From M3007 sp031373665 (GTDB lineage: Bacteria; Bacteroidota; Bacteroidia; Chitinophagales; Saprospiraceae), in the NCBI GenBank assembly GCA_031373665.1, contig JANMMZ010000043.1:130221-194220 (forward strand): DNA of 64,000 nt, read 5' to 3'. A program made the position numbers and the translations under genes. This document shows positions 1-8,254 of this stretch, piece after piece. The notes under the pieces are model-generated. The model saw only the letters and a list, made by a program, of their open reading frames with translations. It was not told where the DNA came from and did not search any database. Position 1 is the first letter of the stretch. Every line of letters starts with the position of its first letter.

Positions 1-878
1 GTTGGAGAAGTGGTAAACCATTCTGGTGCCTGTTCCGCATCGGCGAATCCCCTGATTTTAGCAAGTGGCTTTAATCCAAGTCGTTTTACGGCAGATGCAC
101 TGGCTAAAATGATGGCTGCTGCGCCATCATTGATGGTGCTGGCATTGGCCGCTGTCACGGTTCCATCGGGTGAAAAAGCTGGCTTCAACGAGGCAATTTT
201 ATCAAACATCACCTTCTTATATTCTTCATCTTCTGTGATTCGTAACGGATCACCCTTGCGCTGTGGGATCAATACGGGCACTATTTCAGACTTAAAAAAG
301 CCTTGTTCCGTAGCAAAAGCCGATCTTTTGTACGAATCTATGGCAAATGCATCCTGTGCTTCACGGCTAATGCCGTATTTTACAGCCGTAGCATCAGCAC
401 AAAAACCCATGGCTTTTTGATTATAAACATCGGTGAGTCCATCTTTGGAAAGCCCATCTACCAATTCGCCATTGCCAAATTTGTACCCCCACCGTGCATT
501 GGGAATATAATAGGGTATTTGCGACATGTTTTCCATGCCCCCTGCCACTACGATGTCATTCATGCCCAACATAATGCTTTGGGCACCCAAAGTCACTGCT
601 TTCATACCAGAGGCACATACCTTATTGATACCTGTACATGGTACATGATCGCCGATTCCGGCAAATCGAGCCGCTTGGCGAGCAGGTGCTTGGCCAAGGT
701 TGGCACTGACTACATTGCCCATTAATACTTCGTTGACTTCTGCGGCATCAACTTTGGCCTCTAGTAGTGCGCCTTGAATAGCGGCTGCACCAAGTTGGGT
801 AGCAGATAATCCGGATAGACTGCCGCCAAAACTACCAATGGGCGTGCGTACGGCAGCAATAATATATACTTCTTGCAT
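1..878 (-). CDS. Acetyl-CoA C-acyltransferase (thiolase), 3' end cut by window edge
   Basis: Reading the minus strand from the ATG at 878 gives an open frame with no stop down to base 1, about 292 residues of a family that is usually near 390. The N-terminus (IIAAVRTPIGSFGG) is typical of thiolases. The nucleophilic cysteine lies in NKVCASGMKA at residue 88, matching Cys89 of biosynthetic thiolases. Further on are GGMENMSQ and the AANASTINDGAAA stretch. The C-terminal part, with the second Cys and the His motifs, is outside the window. Family knowledge: it condenses two acetyl-CoA or cleaves 3-ketoacyl-CoA in the cytoplasm. Which direction applies (beta-oxidation, or feeding the mevalonate pathway whose decarboxylase is at 59.7-60.8 kb) cannot be decided here. 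It is divergent from the PAP2 gene. Confidence 0.93.
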   Translation of the reverse strand, partial: MQEVYIIAAVRTPIGSFGGSLSGLSATQLGAAAIQGALLEAKVDAAEVNEVLMGNVVSANLGQAPARQAARFAGIGDHVPCTGINKVCASGMKAVTLGAQSIMLGMNDIVVAGGMENMSQIPYYIPNARWGYKFGNGELVDGLSKDGLTDVYNQKAMGFCADATAVKYGISREAQDAFAIDSYKRSAFATEQGFFKSEIVPVLIPQRKGDPLRITEDEEYKKVMFDKIASLKPAFSPDGTVTAANASTINDGAAAIILASASAVKRLGLKPLAKIRGFADAEQAPEWFTTSP

Positions 879-904
879 AAAGTGGTGATGTTTGATTAGA
901 GCCG

Positions 905-912
905 CAAAGGTA
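905..912 (-). promoter_or_regulatory. Putative -7 element (TACCTTTG) for the thiolase gene
   Basis: Read on the minus strand the site is TACCTTTG, a full match to the Bacteroidota TAnnTTTG element, about 27 bases upstream of the thiolase ATG. No good TTTG -33 box is seen at the usual spacing. Confidence 0.5.
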
Positions 913-919
913 ATATTTC

Positions 920-953
920 TTTGGGAACAGGTAAATAAAATAACCGACCTTTG
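920..953 (+). promoter_or_regulatory. Putative promoter for the PAP2 gene
   Basis: TTTG at 920-923 and GACCTTTG at 946-953 (one mismatch to TAnnTTTG) are separated by 22 bases, close to the Bacteroidota -33/-7 layout, and lie about 30 bases before the ATG at 985. It would fire divergently from the thiolase promoter. Confidence 0.4.
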
Positions 954-984
954 CATAGCCTAAATGGCAGATTAAAGCGATTAT

Positions 985-1704
985 ATGATTAAATATATTT
1001 TTTTAATAATACTATTTGTGCCACTTTTTGCAACTGCACAAAGCCCATATAGGTTAAATACCAAAAGGGAATTATCCATTTTTGGTGGCGCAACGCTTGG
1101 GTTGGGCGGTGCGTATTTGCTCCAACGACAGCATCAGCCTTTTACAGCATCAGAAATTAATACCCTTCGGGTCAGCGATATACCACGATTTGACCGGTTT
1201 TCTGTCAACTATTTTTCACATTCTGCTAAAAAAGCCAGCGATTGGATCTTGATATCGTCTTTGGTAGCACCGACCTTATTATTATTGGATAAGCATGCAA
1301 GAAAAGATGCCTTGAAAATAGGCGTTATTGGCGCAGAAACCCTATTGTGTAACCTAGCCTTGGTAGGCCTAACCAAAGAACTGACGCGCCGATCTAGGCC
1401 ATTGACCTATAATCCCAACGCACCCTTGGCGTTGAAATTGGAAAAAGATGCAAGGCAGTCATTTTTTTCGGGGCATACTTCCTTGACGGCAGCAGCAACT
1501 TTTGCCACGGCATCTATCTGGACTAGTTATCATCCAGATGCTAGGTTGAATCCTTATGTTTGGGGAGTGGCAGCAGTGATTCCAGCCACAGTGGCCTGTT
1601 TACGTGTCAGGGCTGGAAAGCACTTTCTTTCCGATGTTATTGCTGGTTTTGCTATAGGTGCGGCTAGTGGTTGGCTGATTCCTAGGTGGCACCGATTTAA
1701 TTGA
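985..1704 (+). CDS. PAP2-family phosphatase, membrane/periplasmic
   Basis: The protein has 239 residues with an N-terminal signal segment ending near FATAQ. It carries the three phosphatase motifs of the PAP2/type 2 phosphatidic acid phosphatase family in order: K131-x6-RP (KELTRRSRP), SGHTS with catalytic-region His164, and RVRAGKHFLSD with His213 and Asp217. Hydrophobic stretches surround them. Family members remove phosphate from lipid phosphates such as undecaprenyl pyrophosphate or phosphatidylglycerophosphate; the substrate here is not identifiable. The gene stands alone and its last 8 bases overlap the 3' end of the convergent lipoprotein gene. Confidence 0.88.
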   Translation: MIKYIFLIILFVPLFATAQSPYRLNTKRELSIFGGATLGLGGAYLLQRQHQPFTASEINTLRVSDIPRFDRFSVNYFSHSAKKASDWILISSLVAPTLLLLDKHARKDALKIGVIGAETLLCNLALVGLTKELTRRSRPLTYNPNAPLALKLEKDARQSFFSGHTSLTAAATFATASIWTSYHPDARLNPYVWGVAAVIPATVACLRVRAGKHFLSDVIAGFAIGAASGWLIPRWHRFN

Positions 1705-2140
1705 CTTGGGTAAACGCTAGATCTTTGGTAGCACCCAGTGCACGATAATGCAACTGTGTTTTATCACATTTCAAAACCAAGTTACATTGGGTGTCTTGAC
1801 CTATCTCTATAAAACACCATCCATCGCTGGTGTCGGCACCTTCTATTTTACAAGCGGCATTGCTGCAAGTTGCATCGGCTTCTATAGACGTTTCGAGCGT
1901 AGGTTGACCATTGTTTTGGTGCAACATTCTATTCCCAATCACCTCTATGATGTAGTTTGGATCTTGATTGCTTTGCCATTTTCCCTGCAAAACCTTGAGC
2001 AAATCTGCGTTGTCAGGTTCTGACTTTATCATTTCAGTATCTTTTTTCTCAGTCTGATTTTCTGGTGTTTTTATATTTCCTTTACAGGCTACCAAGGTAA
2101 TACAAAGTGCAATGAAATAAATGTTAAGTGATCGAATCAT
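1697..2140 (-). CDS. Small putative lipoprotein of unknown function
   Basis: The frame encodes 147 residues. A hydrophobic signal ends in the lipobox LVAC (Cys about residue 19), followed by a charged Lys/Glu/Asp-rich linker (KKDTEMIKSEPDN) and a small domain with four more cysteines (two in CSNAACK, then CF and CN), which could form disulfides in the periplasm. The domain begins LLKVLQGKWQSNQDPNYIIEV, like small lipocalin-like 'GKW' modules, but I do not recognise a family. The 3' end overlaps the PAP2 gene tail-to-tail. A weaker antisense frame at 1748-2023 lacks any signal and was set aside. Confidence 0.7.
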   Translation of the reverse strand: MIRSLNIYFIALCITLVACKGNIKTPENQTEKKDTEMIKSEPDNADLLKVLQGKWQSNQDPNYIIEVIGNRMLHQNNGQPTLETSIEADATCSNAACKIEGADTSDGWCFIEIGQDTQCNLVLKCDKTQLHYRALGATKDLAFTQVN

Positions 2141-2223
2141 AATTAATTGAGGCTTAGGTAAAGTAGCAAAAAATATAATAGAGAATTAATAAACTTACGC
2201 CATTCAAACCACCGACAATCAAA

Positions 2224-2260
2224 TTTGTTGTCGAATTGATGTTGATATTTTGTACTTTTG
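2224..2260 (+). promoter_or_regulatory. Putative Bacteroidota promoter for the 2310 lipoprotein
   Basis: TACTTTTG at 2253-2260 fits TAnnTTTG exactly. A TTTG lies at 2224-2227 (spacing 25, rather long) and a TTG at 2228-2230 (22). The ATG at 2310 follows about 50 bases downstream. Confidence 0.45.
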
Positions 2261-2309
2261 CGAAATTTTTTAAAAAAACTATTTTTAATTGTTTAATAAT
2301 CAATATTTT

Positions 2310-3149
2310 ATGAAAAAATTAATTTTTTCAGTATTCGTATCATGTCTATTGCTTGCTGGTTGCAAATCAGATGGAGACAATAAATCAAATTCTAAGAAAG
2401 CGACTGGATTGGTCGCCCAATTAGCAGGCAACTGGGTCACGTTAGGCGTTTGTCAGACTATTGGAGAATATGGCTCAGTCATTGAGGCCACCAATAATAC
2501 CCATGTACCGTTTTCGTACGCACTGGCATTTGATGTGAATACACCGGATCAAGTGGTGTGTTACAACGGGGTTAAATCATGGCAACTACCTATTAATGTA
2601 GTCAAAGATACTATAGAAATGGTGGGTGCTAAAGATGGCAAATCTATCTTTTTGGTCGTTGAAAATGGTGGCCAAGATAAGGTAATGACCATGTTTGATG
2701 GTACCACTGATCCCGCACAAATGGATGTGTTTACCAAGTCCAACGCCATGAATACACCTCCAAGCGAAGCCTTTAAACTGGCATTGAATTATAATTTGCT
2801 GGGACAAAACTATACTTCTATTTCAAAATCAAATGCCAAGCCAGAAGTCATGTTTTATCCAAATGGAATTATTAAGGGAATTGACCCTTACAACCACTAC
2901 GAAATCTGTGCTGGTGGCGATTGTTTTCTCGGTGGCGGTGCATTTGATGTGATTGAACTATCCAATACCTCCGATGCTTCTAAGCCACTGAAGAATTTTG
3001 GTTTCAAGTTCAGTACCACCAATGATACGCTTACCTTGTACAATCTTGAAAATACGACCAACCTTGAGAAGGGCTTACACAAGACCATAGGCGCGGCATA
3101 TGTATTGGCCAAGAAAAAAGCACCTGCGAAAGAGGCATCTAAAAAGTAA
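2310..3149 (+). CDS. Putative lipoprotein of unknown function
   Basis: I choose the ATG at 2310 over the TTG at 2289 because it directly begins MKKLIFSVFVSCLLLAGC, a lipoprotein signal with lipobox LAGC (Cys near residue 18). The mature protein is about 260 residues. It starts with a short Ser/Lys linker (SDGDNKSNSKK) followed by LVAQLAGNWVTLGVC, resembling the opening of lipocalin-like lipoproteins. Cysteines occur at VCQT, VCYN and the CAGGDCFLGGG pair. The C-terminus is Lys/Ala-rich (KKKAPAKEASKK). I recognise no family. A good -7 element lies upstream and a strong hairpin terminator follows, so it is probably monocistronic. The 1697-2140 lipoprotein shares only the general lipoprotein plan. 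Confidence 0.75.
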   Translation: MKKLIFSVFVSCLLLAGCKSDGDNKSNSKKATGLVAQLAGNWVTLGVCQTIGEYGSVIEATNNTHVPFSYALAFDVNTPDQVVCYNGVKSWQLPINVVKDTIEMVGAKDGKSIFLVVENGGQDKVMTMFDGTTDPAQMDVFTKSNAMNTPPSEAFKLALNYNLLGQNYTSISKSNAKPEVMFYPNGIIKGIDPYNHYEICAGGDCFLGGGAFDVIELSNTSDASKPLKNFGFKFSTTNDTLTLYNLENTTNLEKGLHKTIGAAYVLAKKKAPAKEASKK

Positions 3150-3173
3150 ATTTTTTTTATAAATATTCTTTTG

Positions 3174-3208
3174 GCCCGTACGGTGTTTTGCACTGTACGG
3201 GCTGTTTT
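3174..3208 (+). terminator. Hairpin terminator after the 2310 lipoprotein gene
   Basis: GCCCGTAC (3174-3181) pairs with GTACGGGC (3195-3202), with an inner GTG/CAC pair, and is followed by TGTTTTTG. It sits 25 bases after the stop codon. Confidence 0.8.
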
Positions 3209-3352
3209 TGCAGGGCATTAAGAAGCATATTGGATGAATCCCCGCCGATCAACCCAAAAATGTCTCAATCCGTCTAAGTTTCAGTATTAGTAACGATATT
3301 CCCGAATAATGTTGCATTTTTGCGACCTTTAAGTACTAATCATATTATTTCG

Positions 3353-6300
3353 ATGGATCAATTTTTACACACTACCACACATCGCTTACGTTATCAACTG
3401 ACTATAACCTTGTCTTGCTTAATCGTAGCGTCAGCATTTGCACAAAAAATCAATACCGATCACCTCAAACACATTAATCTCCGAAATATTGGCCCTGGAG
3501 CCATGTCGGGCAGGGTTACAGCCATAGCCTGCGATCCACAGCACGATGAAACCATCTATATTGGAGCCGCCTCTGGCGGCGTTTGGCGGTCTAAGAGCGG
3601 TGGCACTCACTGGGAACCTATCTTTGAAAAAGCCGCTACCCAAGGCATAGGCTCTATTGCTATTAGCCAACACAATCCCGATGAAATCTGGGTAGGTACA
3701 GGAGAAGGAAACCCGCGAAATTCTCAAAATTTTGGCCAAGGCATCTTCAAAACCATCAACGGAGGCAAAGATTGGGTTTGTATGGGACTTCAAAACACCC
3801 ACACCGTCAATCGTGTCATTTTGCACCGTGACAACCCTAACGTTGTCTGGGCAGCATCCTTGGGATCGGCTTATGGCCCCAATGAAGATCGGGGCGTTTT
3901 CAAAAGCAGCGATGGCGGCAAAACATGGAAAAAATCCTTGTACGTCAATGACCTAACGGGTTGCGCCGAATTGATCGTGGATCCTGAAAATCCAAATAAA
4001 CTATTTGCCGCCATGTGGGAATACCGCCGCTGGCCTTGGTTTTTCAAATCAGGTGGCAAAGGATCTGGTCTTTATGTATCTTATGATGGGGGCGATACTT
4101 GGGAAAAGAGAACCGAAAAGGATGGGTTGCCTGAGGGCGACTTGGGTCGTATGGGTTTGGCCGTTTCGGCCTCCAATCCCGATGTAGTCTATGCCTTGGT
4201 AGAAGCCAAAGAAAATGCCTTGTATAAAAGTACAGATGGAGGGCGCAAATGGAAGCAAATGGCCACGAAAGGCATGGGTGACCGTCCATTTTACTATTCA
4301 GAAATATATGTAGATCCCAAAAACGAAAACCGGGTTTATTCTATTCACACTGTCATCACTAAAAGTGAAGACGGTGGAAAAACTTTTGATACTTGGGCTG
4401 GATGGACCATTCACGTAGATCACCACGCCTTTTGGATCAATCCCAACAATCCCGATCACATCATCAATGGCAATGATGGTGGTGTCAATATTACTTTAGA
4501 TCAAGGCAAGACTTGGCGGTTTGCTGAAAATATACCTGTAGGCCAATTTTACCACGTTGAAACCGACAATGAGTGGCCTTATAATGTCTATGGAGGTTTG
4601 CAAGACAATGGCTCTTGGGTAGGCCCCTCTTCTGTCTGGAAATCTGGAGGCATCCGCAACTCTGACTGGCAAGAACTATACTTTGGTGATGGATTTGAAA
4701 CCATGCCCCGGAAAGACGATCCACGGTACGTATATGCGATGTCTCAAGGTGGAGAATTAGGTTTGGTAGATCGTAAAACTGGTGAAACCAAGTATTTGAA
4801 GCCACTCCATCCCGATGGGAAAACCTATTTGCGGTTCAACTGGAATTCCGCCTTGTCTCAAGATCCGTTTTTGCCACATGGTATCTATTTTGGATCACAG
4901 TTTTTACATTACTCAAGCGATTTAGGTCAAAATTGGCAAATCATATCACCCGATTTGACGACCAATGATACCTCCAAAATGCACCAAGATATTTCTGGAG
5001 GACTCACTTTTGATGCCACCAACGCCGAAAATCACTGCACCATCATAGCCTTAGCACCTTCACCTGTCCAAAAGGGTCTTGTTTGGGCTGGTACAGATGA
5101 TGGTAATGTACAACTGACACAAGATGGCGGTAAAACTTGGACAAATTTCGCATCTAAGTTGCCCGGCGCACCTGAAAAAGCATGGATTCCAGCCATTGAA
5201 GCCTCTTCTAAAAATGCAGGCGAAGCCTTTGTGGTCTTGAATAATTACCGCCAAAACGATTGGCAGCCCTACTTATACCACACCAAAGATTTTGGCAATT
5301 CGTGGAAACGTATAGCCTCTGGCAAACAAATGTCAGGCTTCTGTATTTCGGTTGTACAAGATACGGAAGTGCCCAATCTTATTTTCTTAGGCACAGAACA
5401 TGGATTATATGTCTCTTTTGACTATGGTGACAACTGGACTCAGTGGCCAGGAGAGTCTTTTCCTGCTGTTCCTATTTATGATATGAAAATCCAACAGCGC
5501 GATGGCGATTTGGTATTGGCTACCTTTGGTCGTGGCATGTGGATATTGGACAACCTTTCTACCCTCCGCGATATTGCTCGTTCTGGGGTAGGTTTGTTGG
5601 ATACTCCTTTTAAATTATTCCCTGCCCAACCGGGCATTTTAGCCGAATATCGCTCTTATGATGGCACTCGTTTTGCTGGAAATGCAATCTATGAAGGTGA
5701 CAACAAGGGTACTTCAGTGAGCATCCCTGTATGGGTGAAACCCGGCTATAAAAAACCAGATACCGAGAAAAAAGACGATAAAAAGGACGACAAGAAGGAA
5801 GATAAGCAAGCAAATAAAAAAGAGGACAAAAAAGACGATGCCGCCAAGCCTGCCGGTGGAAAACCGAAAAAGGAAAAGGCCACGATCACGGTACTCTCTA
5901 TGCAGGGTGACACCTTACGTCGATTCAAAACCGAGTTAGATACAGCCTTCACGAGCATCAATTGGTGGATGGATACCAAAGGTATCCGTTTCCCAAGCAA
6001 AAACGAGCCAGATAAAGAGCAATTAGAACCCGGTGGAGGTCCAAGTGTGCTTCCGGGCGAGTATTGGGTAAAGGTTAAATACCTCGATTTAAAAGATTCT
6101 GTCAAAGTAACGGTCATCGATGATCCACGCTTAAACATAAAGGCTTCCGACAGGCAAGACCGAAATGATGCTATCAGAGATATGTACAAGACCATAGAAA
6201 AAGGTACGACTGCTTATAATCGGCTCAAAGAAGCCGAGAAAACCATCAAATTGGTCGAAGATCAGTTTGTCAATGTGCCTGATAGTACTAAAAAAGAGGT

Positions 6301-6601
6301 TGTCAAATTAGGTGGTTCTCTCCGCGATAGCATCAGTAACTTAAAAGAGTTATTTTTTCAACACAAAGAGGTAAAAGGCATTCAGCGCAGTTCTAAAAAC
6401 CTTAATTCATACTTTTGGCGGGCGACGGGCTACATTGAAGGAAATATAGCTGCCCCCAACGCCAATGCACAAGTGGCCATCAAGCACGCCAAAGATGAAA
6501 CTGAATTGTTATTGCAAAAAATAAATACTTTTTTCGATACCAATTGGAAGGATTATCGCACAAAAGCAGAAGCCATTCGGTATTCTTTGTTCAAGGATTG
6601 A
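3353..6601 (+). CDS. Large secreted BNR/Asp-box (VPS10-like) beta-propeller protein
   Basis: The start is taken as ATG 3353, which gives MDQFLHTTTHRLRYQL, a hydrophobic signal and cleavage near SAFAQ; the upstream TTG at 3320 adds nothing. The product is 1082 residues. At least eight Asp-box repeats are visible (KSSDGGKTWKK, VSYDGGDTWEK, KSTDGGRKWKQ, KSEDGGKTF, TLDQGKTW, LTQDGGKTWTN, TKDFGNSWKR, VSFDYGDNW), building one or two seven-bladed propellers over residues about 30-760. Residues about 798-843 are a Lys/Asp/Glu-rich linker, followed by a coiled-coil-like tail. Such proteins are often labelled 'glycosyl hydrolase' or sortilin-like, but no sialidase catalytic arginines are evident to me. 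No T9SS sorting domain is seen. The role is unknown; binding or scaffold use is an inference. Confidence 0.85.
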   Translation: MDQFLHTTTHRLRYQLTITLSCLIVASAFAQKINTDHLKHINLRNIGPGAMSGRVTAIACDPQHDETIYIGAASGGVWRSKSGGTHWEPIFEKAATQGIGSIAISQHNPDEIWVGTGEGNPRNSQNFGQGIFKTINGGKDWVCMGLQNTHTVNRVILHRDNPNVVWAASLGSAYGPNEDRGVFKSSDGGKTWKKSLYVNDLTGCAELIVDPENPNKLFAAMWEYRRWPWFFKSGGKGSGLYVSYDGGDTWEKRTEKDGLPEGDLGRMGLAVSASNPDVVYALVEAKENALYKSTDGGRKWKQMATKGMGDRPFYYSEIYVDPKNENRVYSIHTVITKSEDGGKTFDTWAGWTIHVDHHAFWINPNNPDHIINGNDGGVNITLDQGKTWRFAENIPVGQFYHVETDNEWPYNVYGGLQDNGSWVGPSSVWKSGGIRNSDWQELYFGDGFETMPRKDDPRYVYAMSQGGELGLVDRKTGETKYLKPLHPDGKTYLRFNWNSALSQDPFLPHGIYFGSQFLHYSSDLGQNWQIISPDLTTNDTSKMHQDISGGLTFDATNAENHCTIIALAPSPVQKGLVWAGTDDGNVQLTQDGGKTWTNFASKLPGAPEKAWIPAIEASSKNAGEAFVVLNNYRQNDWQPYLYHTKDFGNSWKRIASGKQMSGFCISVVQDTEVPNLIFLGTEHGLYVSFDYGDNWTQWPGESFPAVPIYDMKIQQRDGDLVLATFGRGMWILDNLSTLRDIARSGVGLLDTPFKLFPAQPGILAEYRSYDGTRFAGNAIYEGDNKGTSVSIPVWVKPGYKKPDTEKKDDKKDDKKEDKQANKKEDKKDDAAKPAGGKPKKEKATITVLSMQGDTLRRFKTELDTAFTSINWWMDTKGIRFPSKNEPDKEQLEPGGGPSVLPGEYWVKVKYLDLKDSVKVTVIDDPRLNIKASDRQDRNDAIRDMYKTIEKGTTAYNRLKEAEKTIKLVEDQFVNVPDSTKKEVVKLGGSLRDSISNLKELFFQHKEVKGIQRSSKNLNSYFWRATGYIEGNIAAPNANAQVAIKHAKDETELLLQKINTFFDTNWKDYRTKAEAIRYSLFKD

Positions 6602-6709
6602 TAAATATTTCATTTTATTCCGCACATAACGAAGATCCTTTCTATCTTGGCCGCCGAAAACATTGAATTATTCTAAAATTTTTATCGAAACGTCAACCTT
6701 TTACATTCT

Positions 6710-8176
6710 ATGGCAAATTTATGGGTGAAAAAACCCTTATCACAACTATTGGCCTCTGCCGACGACTCTGAAAAAGGGTTGAAACGCACGCTGGGCATGT
6801 GGAATCTTATTGCACTTGGTATTGGTGCTATTATTGGTGCTGGACTATTTGTTCGCACTGCCGCTGCTGCCGCTGAGGCTGCTGGCCCCGCCGTGACTCT
6901 TTCTTTCGTTGTAGCCGCCATTGGGTGCGCTTTTGCTGGCCTTTGCTACGCAGAATTCGCAGCCATGATACCCATTGCGGGCAGTGCTTACACTTATGCT
7001 TATGCTACTATGGGCGAATTGGTCGCTTGGATCATTGGCTGGGCGCTCATTATGGAGTATGCCTTGGGTGCCGCTACGGTATCCATTGCTTGGTCTGAAT
7101 ACCTTAATAAACTCTGCGGGGGGACTATTCCCCATGCCTGGTGTCACTCGCCTATGGAAGGCGGTATCATCAATGCCCCAGCCTTGGTTATCCTGTTGCT
7201 CTTGACGATGGTCTTGATCAAAGGTACCCAAGAATCGGCTCGTTTGAATGCCGTAATCGTATTCATTAAAGTAGCCATTGTATTGATTTTCATTGCAGTG
7301 GGTTTTCAATTTATTGACCCAGCCAACCACATGCCTTACTTTATCCCGGAAGGAACACCCAATGTATTGGGGACTGACGGAAAAGTGTTGATTGACTATT
7401 CGTCTTTCTTCCGACATGGATATGGTGGTGTCGTTGGAGGGGCTGCGATTGTCTTTTTCGCATTTATCGGTTTTGATGCGGTTTCAACGGCTGCGCAGGA
7501 AGCAAAGAAACCTGAGCGCGACATGCCTATAGGCATCCTTGGCTCTTTGGCAGTTTGTACCGTTTTATACATCCTTTTCTCGCACGTGCTTACAGGTGTC
7601 AGCAACTGGACTGAATTTGCAGATCCAACCAAAGGACGTGAAGCCTCTGTGGCTTATGCAATTCAGAACCACATGCCCGGCTACGAATGGCTTGGAACTG
7701 GGGTAACGATTGCGATTTTGGCTGGTTTTTCTTCTGTTATCTTGGTTATGTTGTTGGGTCAGAGTCGTGTATTCTACTCTATGGCCAACGATGGTTTGAT
7801 CCCTAAAGTATTTGCAGAACTACACCCTCGTTTCCGCACGCCTTACAAGTCCAACTGGATTCTGTTCGTATTTGTAGGCTTATTTGCTGCCTTTATTCCC
7901 GGTAGTGTAGCGGGCGATCTTACCTCCTTTGGTACCTTGTTGGCCTTTGTATTGGTGAGTGCTGGCGTACTCGTTATGCGCCGTTCCAATCCAAATCAAC
8001 ATCGCCCATTCCGTACCCCATTGGTACCATTGGTGCCTATTTTGGGTATTGTGGTTTGTGGTGGCATGATCATAGCCATTGACCCATTTACCTTGAAGGC
8101 GGCTTTGGGTTGGATGGTATTGGGTCTTTTGGTGTATTTTGGGTACAGCCAAAAACATAGTAAGTTGCAGAAATAA
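6710..8176 (+). CDS. APC-superfamily amino acid permease (CAT-like)
   Basis: The protein has 488 residues with about 12 hydrophobic segments. The first membrane helix carries IGAIIGAGLFV, the conserved substrate-site loop of APC transporters, preceded by GLKRTLGMWNLIALGIG. Later segments include FFAFIGFDAVSTAAQEAKKPERDMP, the hallmark TM6 region of the cationic amino acid transporter (CAT/YfnA-like) branch (shown here in pieces FFAFIGFDAVST and QEAKKPERDMP). It acts in the inner membrane and probably imports amino acids by proton coupling; the substrate cannot be read off. It is monocistronic: 108 bases separate it from the BNR gene and a strong bidirectional terminator follows. Confidence 0.92.
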   Translation: MANLWVKKPLSQLLASADDSEKGLKRTLGMWNLIALGIGAIIGAGLFVRTAAAAAEAAGPAVTLSFVVAAIGCAFAGLCYAEFAAMIPIAGSAYTYAYATMGELVAWIIGWALIMEYALGAATVSIAWSEYLNKLCGGTIPHAWCHSPMEGGIINAPALVILLLLTMVLIKGTQESARLNAVIVFIKVAIVLIFIAVGFQFIDPANHMPYFIPEGTPNVLGTDGKVLIDYSSFFRHGYGGVVGGAAIVFFAFIGFDAVSTAAQEAKKPERDMPIGILGSLAVCTVLYILFSHVLTGVSNWTEFADPTKGREASVAYAIQNHMPGYEWLGTGVTIAILAGFSSVILVMLLGQSRVFYSMANDGLIPKVFAELHPRFRTPYKSNWILFVFVGLFAAFIPGSVAGDLTSFGTLLAFVLVSAGVLVMRRSNPNQHRPFRTPLVPLVPILGIVVCGGMIIAIDPFTLKAALGWMVLGLLVYFGYSQKHSKLQK

Positions 8177-8200
8177 CGTTTTGCACTTTTTATATTTGAA

Positions 8201-8245
8201 CATAAAAAAAACGGAGTAGCGTGTTGCTGCTCCGTTTTTTTTATG
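8201..8245. terminator. Bidirectional intrinsic terminator
   Basis: A perfect 16-bp inverted repeat (8201-8216 and 8230-8245) has A-tracts on one arm and T-tracts on the other around the core ACGGAG/CTCCGT. It lies between the convergent permease and T9SS protein genes and can serve both. Confidence 0.92.
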
Positions 8246-8254
8246 TCTTTAGGC

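Noticed and set aside
10..725. Plus-strand frames at the left edge
   Set aside because: Antisense of the thiolase gene, which has clear family motifs on the minus strand.
1748..2023. Plus-strand frame of 91 codons
   Set aside because: The opposite frame has a lipoprotein signal; this one has nothing recognisable.
3320..3352. Upstream TTG start of the BNR protein
   Set aside because: The ATG at 3353 leads directly into a signal peptide.
5746..6195. 149-codon minus-strand frame opposite the BNR gene
   Set aside because: Its composition is just the antisense of the Lys/Asp-rich linker.
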